Positions 16,387-25,578 are shown, counted from the first letter of the stretch. The stretch: 64,000 bases of DNA from CAYZJV01 sp049310885 (GCF_049310885.1 NZ_JBMDYO010000010.1:7031-71030); one strand, 5' to 3'. Made by a program: numbers and translations. The notes: a model not told the origin generated them from the sequence alone.

Positions 16387-17216
16387 ACGCTGAACACCTC
16401 GCTTTCGGAGGGGAAAGAACCGTCGGAGATATCGCTGCAGTAGGAATTAAGGGCGTTGGCTACCAAATCAGCTCCAGAAATATACTGTCGGACGAAAGTA
16501 GTCTTAGTATCAGATAGCCCAAGAAGGTCATGCAGAACCAGAACCTGACCGTCAACTTCTCGACCTGCCCCTATTCCTATAACGGGGATGGTCAATGATC
16601 GTGCTATCTCGCCTCCCAGGTATTCGGGGATACATTCGAGAACGAGAGAGAAACATCCCAATTCTTCTAATTTGAGCGCTTGGGACTTGATGTCTTGCGC
16701 AGCCTGTATTTCTCGGCCTTGGACTTTATAGCCGCCAAGGCTATGATAAAACTGTGGGGTAAGGCCAAGGTGACCCATGACGGGGATCCCCGAATGAATA
16801 AGATGGGTGATAGTATCCTCATGACCAGTGAGGCCCTCGATCTTTACCGCATCCGCTCCGGCTTGCATGAGCTCTCCAGCGGCTTCTACAGCGGATGGGA
16901 TCCCTTTGCGGAAACTGAGAAACGGCATGTCGGCTACAAGGAACTTATTTGGAAGACCGTTTCGCACTGCTTTGGTGTGGTCCCTCATCATGTTTATGGT
17001 AGCTGGAATAGTGGTTTTTTCACCATACACCACCATGGCACAACTGTCTCCTACCAATACACAGTCAATGTCGGTCTTTGTGATTATTTTCGCAAAGGCG
17101 GCATCATAGCAAGTGACCATTGAGATTTTTTGATGGGTTTTCTTACGTTTTATAAAACCAGGGGCGGTTAAGGTAATGGAGTTTTTCACTCCATCCTTTT
17201 TCTGAGTAGTGTCCAT
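16383..17216 (-). CDS. panB: Ketopantoate hydroxymethyltransferase
   Basis: A 277-residue PanB, first gene of the pan/coa operon. It transfers a hydroxymethyl group from methylene-tetrahydrofolate to alpha-ketoisovalerate. Signatures include MVTCYDAAFA, VGDSCAMVVYG (metal ligands), ADMPFL, AGADAVKIEG, GHLGLTPQ and IPVIGIGAGREVDGQVLVLHDLLGL. The ATG has AGGACAGG just ahead. The next enzyme, ketopantoate reductase, is not in this operon. The only panE-like gene in the window is frameshifted at 60231-61183. Confidence 0.96.
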   Translation of the reverse strand: MDTTQKKDGVKNSITLTAPGFIKRKKTHQKISMVTCYDAAFAKIITKTDIDCVLVGDSCAMVVYGEKTTIPATINMMRDHTKAVRNGLPNKFLVADMPFLSFRKGIPSAVEAAGELMQAGADAVKIEGLTGHEDTITHLIHSGIPVMGHLGLTPQFYHSLGGYKVQGREIQAAQDIKSQALKLEELGCFSLVLECIPEYLGGEIARSLTIPVIGIGAGREVDGQVLVLHDLLGLSDTKTTFVRQYISGADLVANALNSYCSDISDGSFPSESEVFSV

Positions 17217-17352
17217 AGTACCTGTCCTTTTGGATCAAGTCTGATCGGGTAAGCTTTTGTAAAAAACCAGTGGGCTTTGAATCATCGTCCCAACGGGATC
17301 GGTGTTCATACAAAGCATACCAATATGGGAGGGCAATGACAAGAGCTGGTAA

Positions 17353-17550
17353 TTGCCTCACTCTTTATTGCCCAAAGGTACTCCCAAAGGAAAAGGGCCT
17401 ATAGCTAAGCAAGCTGAAAGGACTCGGTGCCCAGATGGAGAACCTGCGCATTGGAGATGGACGGTATATAATGATAACATCGTAAGCCAGCTATCCACAT
17501 TGGAGTTCATCCAAGACAGGAAGAATCTGTGTATTCTAGGTGAAAATTGA
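17353..17550 (+). pseudogene. Possible IS21-type IstB helper ATPase remnant
   Basis: The last ~20 residues of this short frame (QLSTLEFIQDRKNLCILG) resemble the strand before the Walker A loop of IstB, the IS21 transposition helper. The frame then stops, so the ATP-binding loop itself is lost. The first 45 residues are not recognisable. A tentative call on a short match in a region full of gene debris. Confidence 0.3.
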
Positions 17551-17704
17551 CAGTAATAGAAACTGCCCCTATACTATTTTCGTAACGACAAGGACAAGCA
17601 ATACAATAACCAGAGATGATAAACAAAACTTTTTTGACATACTTCTCCTAACAGTTACTCATAATTAGCAATCTAAGTATTTGATAGCAGGAACTATATA
17701 CTCA

Positions 17705-17917
17705 TTACCATCTTATATTTATCTTACTATGTTTCTCCGGCAGCTCAACTGCTACAAGTTCATCAGGCTTGTGTTTAACTGCAGGTAATGGGTGAAAAGT
17801 CTGCACTGATGCATTTACTTTCCCACCGATTCCATTCGTATCAACTATTACAAAATACCGGCCGTTCTCCGGGATCCGAAACCTCAAAGGAGACTTCCTG
17901 GCTATTCCCCTTCGCAC
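17705..17917 (-). pseudogene. DUF1883-like protein fragment
   Basis: A 70-residue frame with ARKSPLRFRIPENGRYFVIVDTNG and GKVNASVQTF, which resembles the C-terminal half of DUF1883-type small proteins. The N-terminal half is missing and the frame starts inside the remnant ABC gene. It has no ribosome-binding site of its own. A further 21-codon frame with AGGAG and a signal-like hydrophobic stretch lies at 17575-17640 (minus), probably also debris. Confidence 0.35.
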
Positions 17918-18078
17918 ATAACCACGATCCGATCGCTCATTCGAAGAATTTCCGAGAGCTCGGAAGAGATCATGATTATTGATTTTCCCTCTTTAACCAG
18001 TTCATTCATCAAGGTATAAATTTCACTTTTTGCACCGACATCAATTCCTCTTGTTGGTTCATCAAAAAAGAGGATTTC
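17902..18078 (-). pseudogene. Sugar ABC-transporter ATPase fragment
   Basis: About 58 codons encode the Walker B to switch region of a RbsA/MglA-type sugar ABC ATPase. ILFFDEPTRGIDVGAKSEIY and MISSELSEILRMSDRIVVM are unmistakable. No Walker A, signature motif or first domain exists nearby, and the frame runs into unrelated AT-rich sequence upstream. It is a decayed internal piece of a transporter gene, presumably left by deletion or transposition, just before the NAD operon promoter. Confidence 0.75.
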
Positions 18079-18112
18079 ACTATATATTATTGCTATTATT
18101 ACCGATTTTTTC

Positions 18113-18167
18113 TTGACACTATTCCCTATATTTGTCAAATACCATATACTGTTTCTTTAAACAGTAT
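18113..18167 (+). promoter_or_regulatory. Promoter/operator region of the NAD operon
   Basis: Two inverted repeats stand before nadC. The first is TTGACA (18113-18118) with TGTCAA (18133-18138). The second is a perfect 9-bp pair, ATACTGTTT (18146-18154) and AAACAGTAT (18159-18167), with four bases between. TATACT (18145-18150) can act as -10, overlapping the second repeat. This layout suggests repression by a dimeric regulator responding to NAD or niacin; the regulator is not in the window. Confidence 0.5.
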
Positions 18168-18181
18168 CGGAGGGAAAACCT

Positions 18182-18988
18182 ATGACAAAATTAGTTACTC
18201 GTGCACTCAAAGAAGATCTTTCCGAAACAGGAGACATAACCAGTCAAGCAATATTTACCACTGAGAAAGATATCTTCAACCTGGTATCAAAAGATTCCGG
18301 AATCCTTTGCGGATCCACGACAGTAATTGAAGTATTTAACGAAGTTGATGCAGAAATATCAGTAAATTTCCTGAAAAATGACGGCGATGAGTTATCTCCC
18401 GGTGCTCTTGTTGCAGTCATCTCCGGAAAAGTCCGTTCCATCCTGACCGCTGAACGTACTGCCTTGAATTTCCTCTCGCATTTGAGTGGGATAGCCACAA
18501 AGACTCATAAGTATACACTCGCTGCAAAGGGAGCGGTAATTCTTGATACCCGAAAAACTATTCCCGGTCTGCGGGAACTGGAAAAATATGCTGTTGCCTG
18601 CGGCGGCGGTCAAAACCACCGAATGGGGCTGTATGATATGGTAATGATTAAAGATAATCATATAGATGCCGCCGGCGGTATTCCCCAGGCAGTACAGCGA
18701 ATTCGGGATATGTGGGGTGATACCTATCGGATTGAGGTAGAAGCCCGTACGCTTGAAGAGGTCAGAGTGGCACTCGATTCGGCCGCAGACAGAATTATGC
18801 TTGATAATATGTCTCTCCGGATGATGAAGGAAGCTGTACGTATGGTTGGTGAAACAGCAGAAACTGAAGCCTCTGGAAATGTTACCATTGAAAGACTCCC
18901 CTCAATCGCCGATACAGGTGTCAATTTCATTTCTGTAGGGGGACTGACACATACGGTTACCGCCTTTGATTTTTCTCTTCGAAAATAG
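18182..18988 (+). CDS. nadC: Nicotinate-nucleotide pyrophosphorylase (quinolinate PRTase)
   Basis: A 268-residue NadC that converts quinolinate and PRPP to nicotinate mononucleotide. Characteristic motifs are ERTALNFLSHLSGIAT, ILDTRKTIPGLRELEKYAV, GGGQNHRMGLYDMVMIKDNH and the C-terminal ADRIMLDNMS and ISVGGLTHTV. GGAGGG stands 7 bases before the ATG. It is first in the operon nadC-nadA-nadB, the reverse of the biochemical order. Base composition is more AT-rich than the pan operon. Confidence 0.97.
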   Translation: MTKLVTRALKEDLSETGDITSQAIFTTEKDIFNLVSKDSGILCGSTTVIEVFNEVDAEISVNFLKNDGDELSPGALVAVISGKVRSILTAERTALNFLSHLSGIATKTHKYTLAAKGAVILDTRKTIPGLRELEKYAVACGGGQNHRMGLYDMVMIKDNHIDAAGGIPQAVQRIRDMWGDTYRIEVEARTLEEVRVALDSAADRIMLDNMSLRMMKEAVRMVGETAETEASGNVTIERLPSIADTGVNFISVGGLTHTVTAFDFSLRK

Positions 18989-19008
18989 CTATAGAGGAAT
19001 AATAGATT

Positions 19009-20052
19009 ATGAATAAACGTATCAGGGAACTAAAAAAACAGCTTGGGGATCAGCTTATAATTCCTGCTCACCATTATCAGAAGCAGGAGATCATTGCCTG
19101 TGCTGATATTATTGGTGATTCGTACAAACTTGCCGTTGATGTCAGTAGCATCGATGCCGAGTATATTGTATTCTGCGGAGTCAAGTTTATGGCCGAGGGA
19201 GCAGCAATTCTGGCAAAAGAACACCAGAGAATCATTCTTCCTGCTTCCAATGCAGGATGTCCGATGGCTGATATGATTTCGATTGATCAAGCGGAAACTG
19301 CCATGCAGAATATACACGAGTTCTGCGGACAGAGTGCCATACCCGTCGTCTACATGAATGCGTACGGCGATTTAAAAGCCCTCAGCGGGCGATACGGAGG
19401 TTCGGTATGCACCAGCTCGAATGCACAAAAAATCATGACCCACTATCTTCAGAATAATACTCCTGTATTTTTTCTACCCGACTACTGCCTGGGCATAAAC
19501 ACCGCTAGAGAACTTTCCATACCCGATGAACAGATTGCAATAGTGCGGCAGGACTGCACCATAGAGACCACTGGAAAACCAGAGGATATCAAACTGTTTC
19601 TCTGGGATGGAAACTGCCGGGTACATCAGAGATTTACTACAGAACATATTGAACGTATCCGGGATGAACATCCCGGAATAAGAGTCATTGTACATCCGGA
19701 AGTCAGGGAGCAAGTTGCGGCAGCAGCCGATTATGCCGGGTCCACCCAGTATATTTACAACACCATTCAAAAAGCTCCTGCCGGTACCATCTGGGGAGTT
19801 GGAACTGAGTATAATTTTGTATCCCGGGTTGCCGCAGATTTTCCTGAAAAATCCATTTTCCCCATTTTTGAATCACACTGCAGTAATATGGAAAAAACTA
19901 CCATTAATAACCTTCAATACATGCTTGAGGCCATTGCTGACGATACCTTGCTGCTAAAATACCCGGATCATATTATTTCTGTTCCTGAATCTATCCGGAA
20001 AGATGCGGCCCTATCCCTCAACAATATGATCTCTATAGTCCAGGAAAATTAA
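19009..20052 (+). CDS. nadA: Quinolinate synthase
   Basis: A 347-residue NadA, an oxygen-sensitive [4Fe-4S] enzyme. It condenses iminoaspartate with dihydroxyacetone phosphate to quinolinate. PAHHYQ, GDSYKLA, VFCGVKFMAEGA (first cluster Cys), GSVCTSSNA (second) and the later SHCSNMEKTTINNL (third cluster Cys) are all present in order. It lies 20 bases after nadC and 2 bases before nadB. The iron-sulphur cluster fits an anaerobic lifestyle. Confidence 0.96.
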   Translation: MNKRIRELKKQLGDQLIIPAHHYQKQEIIACADIIGDSYKLAVDVSSIDAEYIVFCGVKFMAEGAAILAKEHQRIILPASNAGCPMADMISIDQAETAMQNIHEFCGQSAIPVVYMNAYGDLKALSGRYGGSVCTSSNAQKIMTHYLQNNTPVFFLPDYCLGINTARELSIPDEQIAIVRQDCTIETTGKPEDIKLFLWDGNCRVHQRFTTEHIERIRDEHPGIRVIVHPEVREQVAAAADYAGSTQYIYNTIQKAPAGTIWGVGTEYNFVSRVAADFPEKSIFPIFESHCSNMEKTTINNLQYMLEAIADDTLLLKYPDHIISVPESIRKDAALSLNNMISIVQEN

Positions 20053-20054
20053 AT

Positions 20055-21623
20055 ATGAAAACAATATATGACGCAGTTATTATCGGTACGGGAATTGCCG
20101 GTCTCACCTGTGGTATCGCTTTGAAAGAGGCCGGGAAAAATGTTTTGCTTATTACAAAGGAGCCGGCAGTATCTGACACCAATACACACCATGCACAAGG
20201 CGGTATTATCGCCTGGCGTGATGGTGATACAGCAAACAGTCTGGTAAACGATATTCTTGAGGCTGGATGTAAATATAATAACACTCAGGCTGTGCGGGAG
20301 CTTAGTAAAAACGGTCCAAAACTGGTCTTCGATTTTCTTATTAACCATACCGGAACTAAATTTGACTATAATGATGCCGGGGAGCTGGACTACACTGAAG
20401 AGGCTGCTCATTCACAGAGAAGAATTATACATTATCAGGATTTGACTGGAGAAGAGATTCAACGATCTTTAATTGAATATGCGAAAAAAATAGGATTGCA
20501 AATTCTCACTGACACCACGGCTATTGACCTTATAACCAATAACCATCACTCTCTCGATACTCAGGAGCTGTATACTGCAAGGGAAGTTATGGGGGTATAT
20601 GCTCTGGATAATATATCCGGTGAGGTCATAAAGATTCCAGCCCATACAGTTGTCCTTGCAACCGGCGGAATCGGGAATCTCTATCAGCATACAACAAATC
20701 CAAAATCCGCAACAGGAGATGGTATTGCCATGGCCTACAGGGCTGGTGCTGATATTATAAATGCTGAATTTGTACAGTTTCATCCGACTTCGCTTTTTCA
20801 CCGTAATATAAAACGTTTTCTTATCTCGGAATCCTTACGAGGGGAAGGAGCACGACTGACAGATCTTAACGGGCGCCAATTTATGCAGGATTATTCAGAA
20901 TTACGGGATCTTGCACCCCGTGATGTGGTGGCAAGAAGTATTTACGATAAAATGGGAAAAGATGGTTCTGAATATGTCCTTCTTGACCTTGCAAACCATT
21001 ATACCGGAACTGAACCCATAGAAAAGCGGTTCTCAAAAATATACACAACCTGTTTAGGCGGAGGAATAGATATTACCCGGGAGCCTATACCCGTCGTTCC
21101 AGCTGCTCACTATTTCTGCGGTGGGATAAAAGTGGATGAAAGTGGAAAAACATCAATAAAGAATCTCTTTGCAATCGGTGAAGTAAGCTGCACTGGATTG
21201 CACGGTGCAAACAGGCTTGCTTCAACTTCTTTACTGGAAGGTTTGTTATGGGGTAAAAATTGTGCTGACTCTATTAGTAAAAGCAGAAACCGGATATCAG
21301 AAAATAGGTTCAGTGCTATTCCGGAATGGAGCAGTCCGGCATCCGGAATAGAATTTGATCCCCTTCTTTTGAAACAGGATTGGCAGGAGATAAAGATGAC
21401 TATGTGGAATTACGCCGGAATTGTACGAACCACAAAAGGGCTGACCCGTGCACGAGCTGATTTAAGTTACTTTTCTCACAGAATATTCGATTTTTACCAG
21501 AGCTCGGCAATGAATAAAGAAATTATCGAGCTGAGAAATGCCGTTATTTGTGCCGGGATCATTGTTAATGCGGCACTGCACAATACCCGCTCTATCGGCT
21601 GCCACTATATCGCGGACAAATAG
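20055..21623 (+). CDS. nadB: L-aspartate oxidase
   Basis: A 522-residue flavoprotein that oxidises aspartate to iminoaspartate, using oxygen or fumarate. It has an N-terminal FAD loop (AVIIGTGIAGLTCGIAL), HHAQGGI, TGGIGNLYQHTTNP, EFVQFHPTS, FLISESLRGEGA, RDVVARSI and GEVSCTGLHGANRLASTSLLEG. The C-terminal helical domain is slightly short but complete. In an anaerobe fumarate is the likely acceptor. The gene ends the NAD operon. Confidence 0.96.
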   Translation: MKTIYDAVIIGTGIAGLTCGIALKEAGKNVLLITKEPAVSDTNTHHAQGGIIAWRDGDTANSLVNDILEAGCKYNNTQAVRELSKNGPKLVFDFLINHTGTKFDYNDAGELDYTEEAAHSQRRIIHYQDLTGEEIQRSLIEYAKKIGLQILTDTTAIDLITNNHHSLDTQELYTAREVMGVYALDNISGEVIKIPAHTVVLATGGIGNLYQHTTNPKSATGDGIAMAYRAGADIINAEFVQFHPTSLFHRNIKRFLISESLRGEGARLTDLNGRQFMQDYSELRDLAPRDVVARSIYDKMGKDGSEYVLLDLANHYTGTEPIEKRFSKIYTTCLGGGIDITREPIPVVPAAHYFCGGIKVDESGKTSIKNLFAIGEVSCTGLHGANRLASTSLLEGLLWGKNCADSISKSRNRISENRFSAIPEWSSPASGIEFDPLLLKQDWQEIKMTMWNYAGIVRTTKGLTRARADLSYFSHRIFDFYQSSAMNKEIIELRNAVICAGIIVNAALHNTRSIGCHYIADK

Positions 21624-22072
21624 TACAAATACTATCTCTGGAAATCTCAATGTACAATAATTCAAACTAAATGTATTCTATATTTGACTTTGTGTATGAT
21701 ATAGCGTCATCCACCAATGGATCTCCTTTTGTCAAGAACTTTTCTCTCGACACCATGGGGAAATCTTCACGAAGAAAGAATCCTGGTTGGGTAGCCTTTT
21801 GTGTCGATGCATTGTGGTCAAAACCGAGAGTTCGCATTCAGCCCTGGTAAACCAACTGTCAGGTTTCGGTGAATAGTATGCATTTTTGAGAGGCATTGAG
21901 GAAAACTTCTTCCTGAGCATAAGTGGTATATCTAAAACCCAACAATTGTATTGAGATTATTCATTGGATAACTTCGACATCGTGAAAAATCCTCATTGAC
22001 ACGCCGTTTTACTTGATGCGCCAGGTCTTCGCTGATCTATTGTCCCTCTGCATCCATATGTCGGCACGTGTA
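21624..22072. other. Intergenic region between nadB and pdxR
   Basis: About 450 bases in which I see no supported gene. A 62-codon minus-strand frame (21732-21920) has no ribosome site and no recognisable family. The NAD operon and pdxR converge here. I see no clear hairpin terminator with a T-run. Confidence 0.4.
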
Positions 22073-23470
22073 TTAGTACCAGGCTTTTTTTAGCAATGCA
22101 ACCGCATTGTTTATCTCATCGATCTTCATCGTGGCGAATCCAAGCAACAATCTGCCATCGTTTCTATCATGCGGGGAATTCGAATAATAACGCGATAGTC
22201 CATAGACCTTTACCTGTTGGTGCTCTGCGAAGGCAACCAACTCATTCTCATTCATGCCGTTGTTGATCCGAACAGTTAGATGCAACCCGGCCGAAGCTCC
22301 CTCAATTTGAGCAAAGGGAAGATGTTCATGTATCGCGGAAACAAGTGCTTCTCTCTTCTGTCCATAAAGATTGCGCATACGGTTGAGATGGCGCTCGAAA
22401 TGACCTTTGTTCATGAATTCCCCCAAAGTCTTCTGTGCGATTATCGAGACAGGACAATTGAAAAAATTTAACTTTTCATCAAACGAATCAATTAGATGTT
22501 CAGGCAAGACCATGTAGCTGATTCGAAAAGCGGGAGAGAGGGATTTCGAGAAAGCTCCCATATAGATCACCCGACCGTTCTGATCCAGTCCCTGCAAAGA
22601 GGGTATCGGTTTTCCAGAGTACCTGAACTCGCTGTCATAATCATCCTCTATGATGTAACGACCTGGTTTTCCGCCTGCCCAACCGAGCAGTTGGAGTCGC
22701 CTTGCGATCGGCATGATGCACCCCGTGGGAAATTGGTGCGAAGGAGTGATACACACCACATCCACCAAGTGCTGTTCGAGCCCCTCCAGTCGTAAGCCTT
22801 GGTCATCCAGTGGCAAAGGTTTGATTTTCACACGATTGCTTTTGAATAAAAGATTGAGTTTTTCGTACCCAGGGTTCTCAATCGCATACTGTGTGGAGGG
22901 ATCAAACAGTTGGATGAGCAATTGGAGTAGGAATTCAGTTCCGGAACTTACCACGATCTGTCGTATCGAGCACGCCACCCCCCTGGAATGATGAAGATAC
23001 CGTGCAATACTCGTTCGCAACCCGAGAAATCCCTTCGGATCACCCACACATAGAAGATCCTTGTCGTCCTCGTTGATCACATCCCGTGTGATCCTGCGCC
23101 ATTCACGGAACGGAAAGTGTTCCAGATCCACACCATGGTACGAGAAATCGTACCGGTATCTTTCCGTCAGCTTCGTATCCATATTCGGGACTCTCTGAAT
23201 CTTCTTAAGGTTCAGAATGCCGTCCAGTTCGGCCACGTAGTAGCCGCTCCTCTCTTTTGCGATCAGATACCCTTCGTCGACGAGTTGGTTGTATGCCCCT
23301 TGTATCGTGTTGATGCTGCACTCCAGATTCAAGGCCAACTGCCGCTTCGATGGCACCTTTTCATTCTTCGAAATATTCCCGTTCATGATTTCGGTTTTCA
23401 GAAATGTGTACAACTGTTCAGTCAACGTCTGTCCGTCGTTCCGATCGAGATGCAAGGCAATTTCATTCAT
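22073..23470 (-). CDS. pdxR: MocR/PdxR-type regulator of PLP synthesis (copy 1)
   Basis: A 465-residue GntR-family MocR protein. The N-terminal winged helix has KVPSKRQLALNLECSINTIQ and AYNQLVDEGYLIAKERSGYYV. The C-terminal part is a class-I aminotransferase-like domain that binds PLP, with YIIEDDYDSEFRYSG and AFSKSLSPAFRISYM (PLP lysine). Such proteins sense PLP and activate or repress pdxST. It is transcribed divergently from pdxS, the usual arrangement. Start at 23470 is chosen for GGTGGTGG upstream; the frame runs 12 codons further. Confidence 0.93.
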   Translation of the reverse strand: MNEIALHLDRNDGQTLTEQLYTFLKTEIMNGNISKNEKVPSKRQLALNLECSINTIQGAYNQLVDEGYLIAKERSGYYVAELDGILNLKKIQRVPNMDTKLTERYRYDFSYHGVDLEHFPFREWRRITRDVINEDDKDLLCVGDPKGFLGLRTSIARYLHHSRGVACSIRQIVVSSGTEFLLQLLIQLFDPSTQYAIENPGYEKLNLLFKSNRVKIKPLPLDDQGLRLEGLEQHLVDVVCITPSHQFPTGCIMPIARRLQLLGWAGGKPGRYIIEDDYDSEFRYSGKPIPSLQGLDQNGRVIYMGAFSKSLSPAFRISYMVLPEHLIDSFDEKLNFFNCPVSIIAQKTLGEFMNKGHFERHLNRMRNLYGQKREALVSAIHEHLPFAQIEGASAGLHLTVRINNGMNENELVAFAEHQQVKVYGLSRYYSNSPHDRNDGRLLLGFATMKIDEINNAVALLKKAWY

Positions 23471-23481
23471 CAAGCCACCAC

Positions 23482-23545
23482 CTATCTGATACCATAGAAT
23501 TATCATAATCTGACACTTTTCATACAGTCAGATTATCCATAGAAT
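23482..23545 (+). promoter_or_regulatory. pdxR-pdxS divergent control region, copy 1
   Basis: Two copies of CCATAGAAT (23492-23500 and 23537-23545) form a direct repeat. ATAATCTGA (23505-23513) and TCAGATTAT (23528-23536) form a perfect inverted repeat. A pdxS promoter fits as TTTTCA (23517-23522), 17 bases, TAGAAT (23540-23545). The same layout recurs at 39910-39971 before the second pdxS, which supports a regulator-binding role. Confidence 0.6.
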
Positions 23546-23590
23546 AAAGCAGCCTTATAAATGAATCAATAGCAGAGGAGTGAATGCGGT

Positions 23591-24463
23591 ATGGAAAGCA
23601 GATATGATCTGAATAAGAATCTTGCACAAATGCTCAAGGGTGGAGTGATCATGGACGTGACAACTCCGGAACAGGCGAAGATTGCCGAGGATGCCGGTGC
23701 TTGTGCCGTGATGGCCCTCGAGCGCATTCCGGCTGATATCAGGACAGCTGGAGGGGTCTCCCGGATGAGCGATCCCAAAATGATCAAAGGGATCCAGAAA
23801 GTAGTAACCATACCGATCATGGCGAAAGTTCGAATCGGACATTTCGTGGAGGCTCAGATATTGCAGGCTCTCGAGATCGATTATATAGATGAGAGTGAAG
23901 TGCTATCCCCTGCCGACGATGTGTATCATATCGACAAAAGGAAATTTAATGTACCGTTTGTGTGCGGTGCTAAGGATCTCGGCGAAGCCCTCCGTCGTAT
24001 CGCTGAGGGGGCATCGATGATCCGTACCAAGGGGGAACCAGGTACTGGCGATATTATACAGGCGGTCCGTCACATGCGGCTCATCAATCGACAGATCAAG
24101 AGTTTGGAACATGTGCGCGAGGATGAATTGTATGAAGAGGCGAAGAAGCTCCAGGTTCCCTATGAACTGCTTTTCGATGTCGCACGGAAGGGACGACTTC
24201 CAGTGGTGAATTTTGCCGCCGGTGGAGTAGCCACTCCAGCTGACGCTGCATTGATGATGCAACTCGGTGCGGAGGGGGTGTTCGTTGGTTCGGGGATTTT
24301 CAAATCAGGAGATCCTGCAAAACGTGCCAGGGCCATCGTCATGGCTGTTACTAATTACAATGATCCTGATATCCTCGCGGTCCTTTCGGAGGATTTGGGA
24401 GAAGCAATGATCGGGATCAATGAACAAGAGATTGAGTTGTTGATGGCGGAGCGAGGACTATGA
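23591..24463 (+). CDS. pdxS: PLP synthase, synthase subunit PdxS (copy 1)
   Basis: A 290-residue PdxS (Pdx1/SNZ) that makes pyridoxal 5'-phosphate directly from ribose 5-phosphate, glyceraldehyde 3-phosphate and PdxT-derived ammonia. GGVIMDVTTPEQAKIAEDAGA, PIMAKVRIGHFVEAQ with catalytic Lys79, and MIRTKGEPGTGDI with the second lysine region are all intact. It closely resembles the copy at 40018-40890. It overlaps pdxT by 4 bases. A GAGGAG site lies about 10 bases upstream of the ATG. Confidence 0.97.
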   Translation: MESRYDLNKNLAQMLKGGVIMDVTTPEQAKIAEDAGACAVMALERIPADIRTAGGVSRMSDPKMIKGIQKVVTIPIMAKVRIGHFVEAQILQALEIDYIDESEVLSPADDVYHIDKRKFNVPFVCGAKDLGEALRRIAEGASMIRTKGEPGTGDIIQAVRHMRLINRQIKSLEHVREDELYEEAKKLQVPYELLFDVARKGRLPVVNFAAGGVATPADAALMMQLGAEGVFVGSGIFKSGDPAKRARAIVMAVTNYNDPDILAVLSEDLGEAMIGINEQEIELLMAERGL

Positions 24464-25047
24464 GAATCGGGGTGCTTGCGCTTCAAGGTGGATTCGCCGA
24501 ACACATCGTTGTACTTGACAAGTTGGGGGTCGAAAGCTTTCTGATTAGGAAGAAATCCGATCTTGATAACGGTATTGACGGGCTGATCCTTCCCGGCGGG
24601 GAGAGTACTGTTATCGGGATACTGCTTCATGAGACTGAACTTTTCCATCCGATTAGAACCATGGTGGATAGTGGGTTACCCGTGTTTGGCACTTGTGCCG
24701 GAATGATCTTGATGGCTGCTGGTATCGAGAACGAAAGAACTGTCCATTTCGGAACGCTACCGATCATGGTGAGACGGAATGACTTCGGTAGACAGTTGGG
24801 CAGTTTTCAAACCGAAGGAACCTTCTTGGGAATTGGTGAAATTCCGATGATTTTCATCCGTGCCCCGGTAATCGCGAGAGCTGCAGATGATGTCACGATC
24901 CTTGCCACAGTTGATGGACGCGTCGTTGCCGCCGAACAGAAAAACATTCTGGTGACCGCGTTCCATCCTGAGTTGACAGGAGATTTCAGGGTGCATGCCT
25001 ATTTTCTCAAGAAGCTTGATCGCCGTTTCAAGCGTAACGAAGGTTGA
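24460..25047 (+). CDS. pdxT: PLP synthase, glutaminase subunit PdxT (copy 1)
   Basis: A 195-residue class-I glutamine amidotransferase that supplies ammonia to PdxS. It starts with MRIGVLALQGGFAEH, contains LPGGESTVIG and the nucleophile Cys79 in FGTCAGM, and has the FHPEL triad His-Glu near the end. The start overlaps pdxS. It is diverged from copy 2 (40887-41450), with several differences in the middle part and a longer tail. Confidence 0.96.
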   Translation: MRIGVLALQGGFAEHIVVLDKLGVESFLIRKKSDLDNGIDGLILPGGESTVIGILLHETELFHPIRTMVDSGLPVFGTCAGMILMAAGIENERTVHFGTLPIMVRRNDFGRQLGSFQTEGTFLGIGEIPMIFIRAPVIARAADDVTILATVDGRVVAAEQKNILVTAFHPELTGDFRVHAYFLKKLDRRFKRNEG

Positions 25048-25128
25048 CTTGCAATAATATTTACGATGACAGTGCAGCCTTTCGGAGTATCCAGCCTTTG
25101 ATTGGTGGTATGATCGAATGTAGTGCAA

Positions 25129-25497
25129 TCAAGATGATTTCGGATCAACTTCTATGCAATCACTCCTAAAATATTTTACCTTATACCCCTTACGCTCTGC
25201 TATATCAATTTCACCTTTCATCCCCAGGCTGATTTCTTCCCCAAACACCCAAACTTCTGCACATTTGCTCATGAGGACGATACCGAAGAACATGCCCAGG
25301 TCGCGCTCACTCTGCAGGCCGTCATCGAGGAACTGGGGAAAGAGTAAGTGAGGGGTTATTGGAAGATACCCTTTCTCAACAGCAAAGCGACTATATCGTT
25401 GAGCCTTTCTTATGTTCTCATCAATATCTCCCGCATAGGGCGAACAGATGTACACCATTGGGTGATAATCGAATAGAGGTTGATTCTTTTTCTCCAT
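25129..25497 (-). CDS. DUF4406-like / nucleoside 2-deoxyribosyltransferase-fold protein
   Basis: A 122-residue protein with YICSPYAGDIDENIRKAQRYSRFA near the N-terminus and CAEVWVFGEEISLGMKGEIDIAERKG further on. This pattern marks small Rossmann-like proteins of the DUF4406/DUF7768 type, common in phages and mobile elements and related to nucleoside deoxyribosyltransferases. The substrate is unknown. A GTG one codon before the chosen ATG is an alternative start. It faces away from the recombinase element. Confidence 0.7.
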   Translation of the reverse strand: MEKKNQPLFDYHPMVYICSPYAGDIDENIRKAQRYSRFAVEKGYLPITPHLLFPQFLDDGLQSERDLGMFFGIVLMSKCAEVWVFGEEISLGMKGEIDIAERKGYKVKYFRSDCIEVDPKSS

Positions 25498-25578
25498 CAC
25501 CTTTTTTAGTAAGATACTTGAAGCGAAACCGGGTAGTCCTTCCCTTTACCTATATATGTTACAAGCAAGGGGTAATCC

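Noticed and set aside
21732..21920. 62-codon minus frame after nadB
   Set aside because: No recognisable motif or ribosome site.
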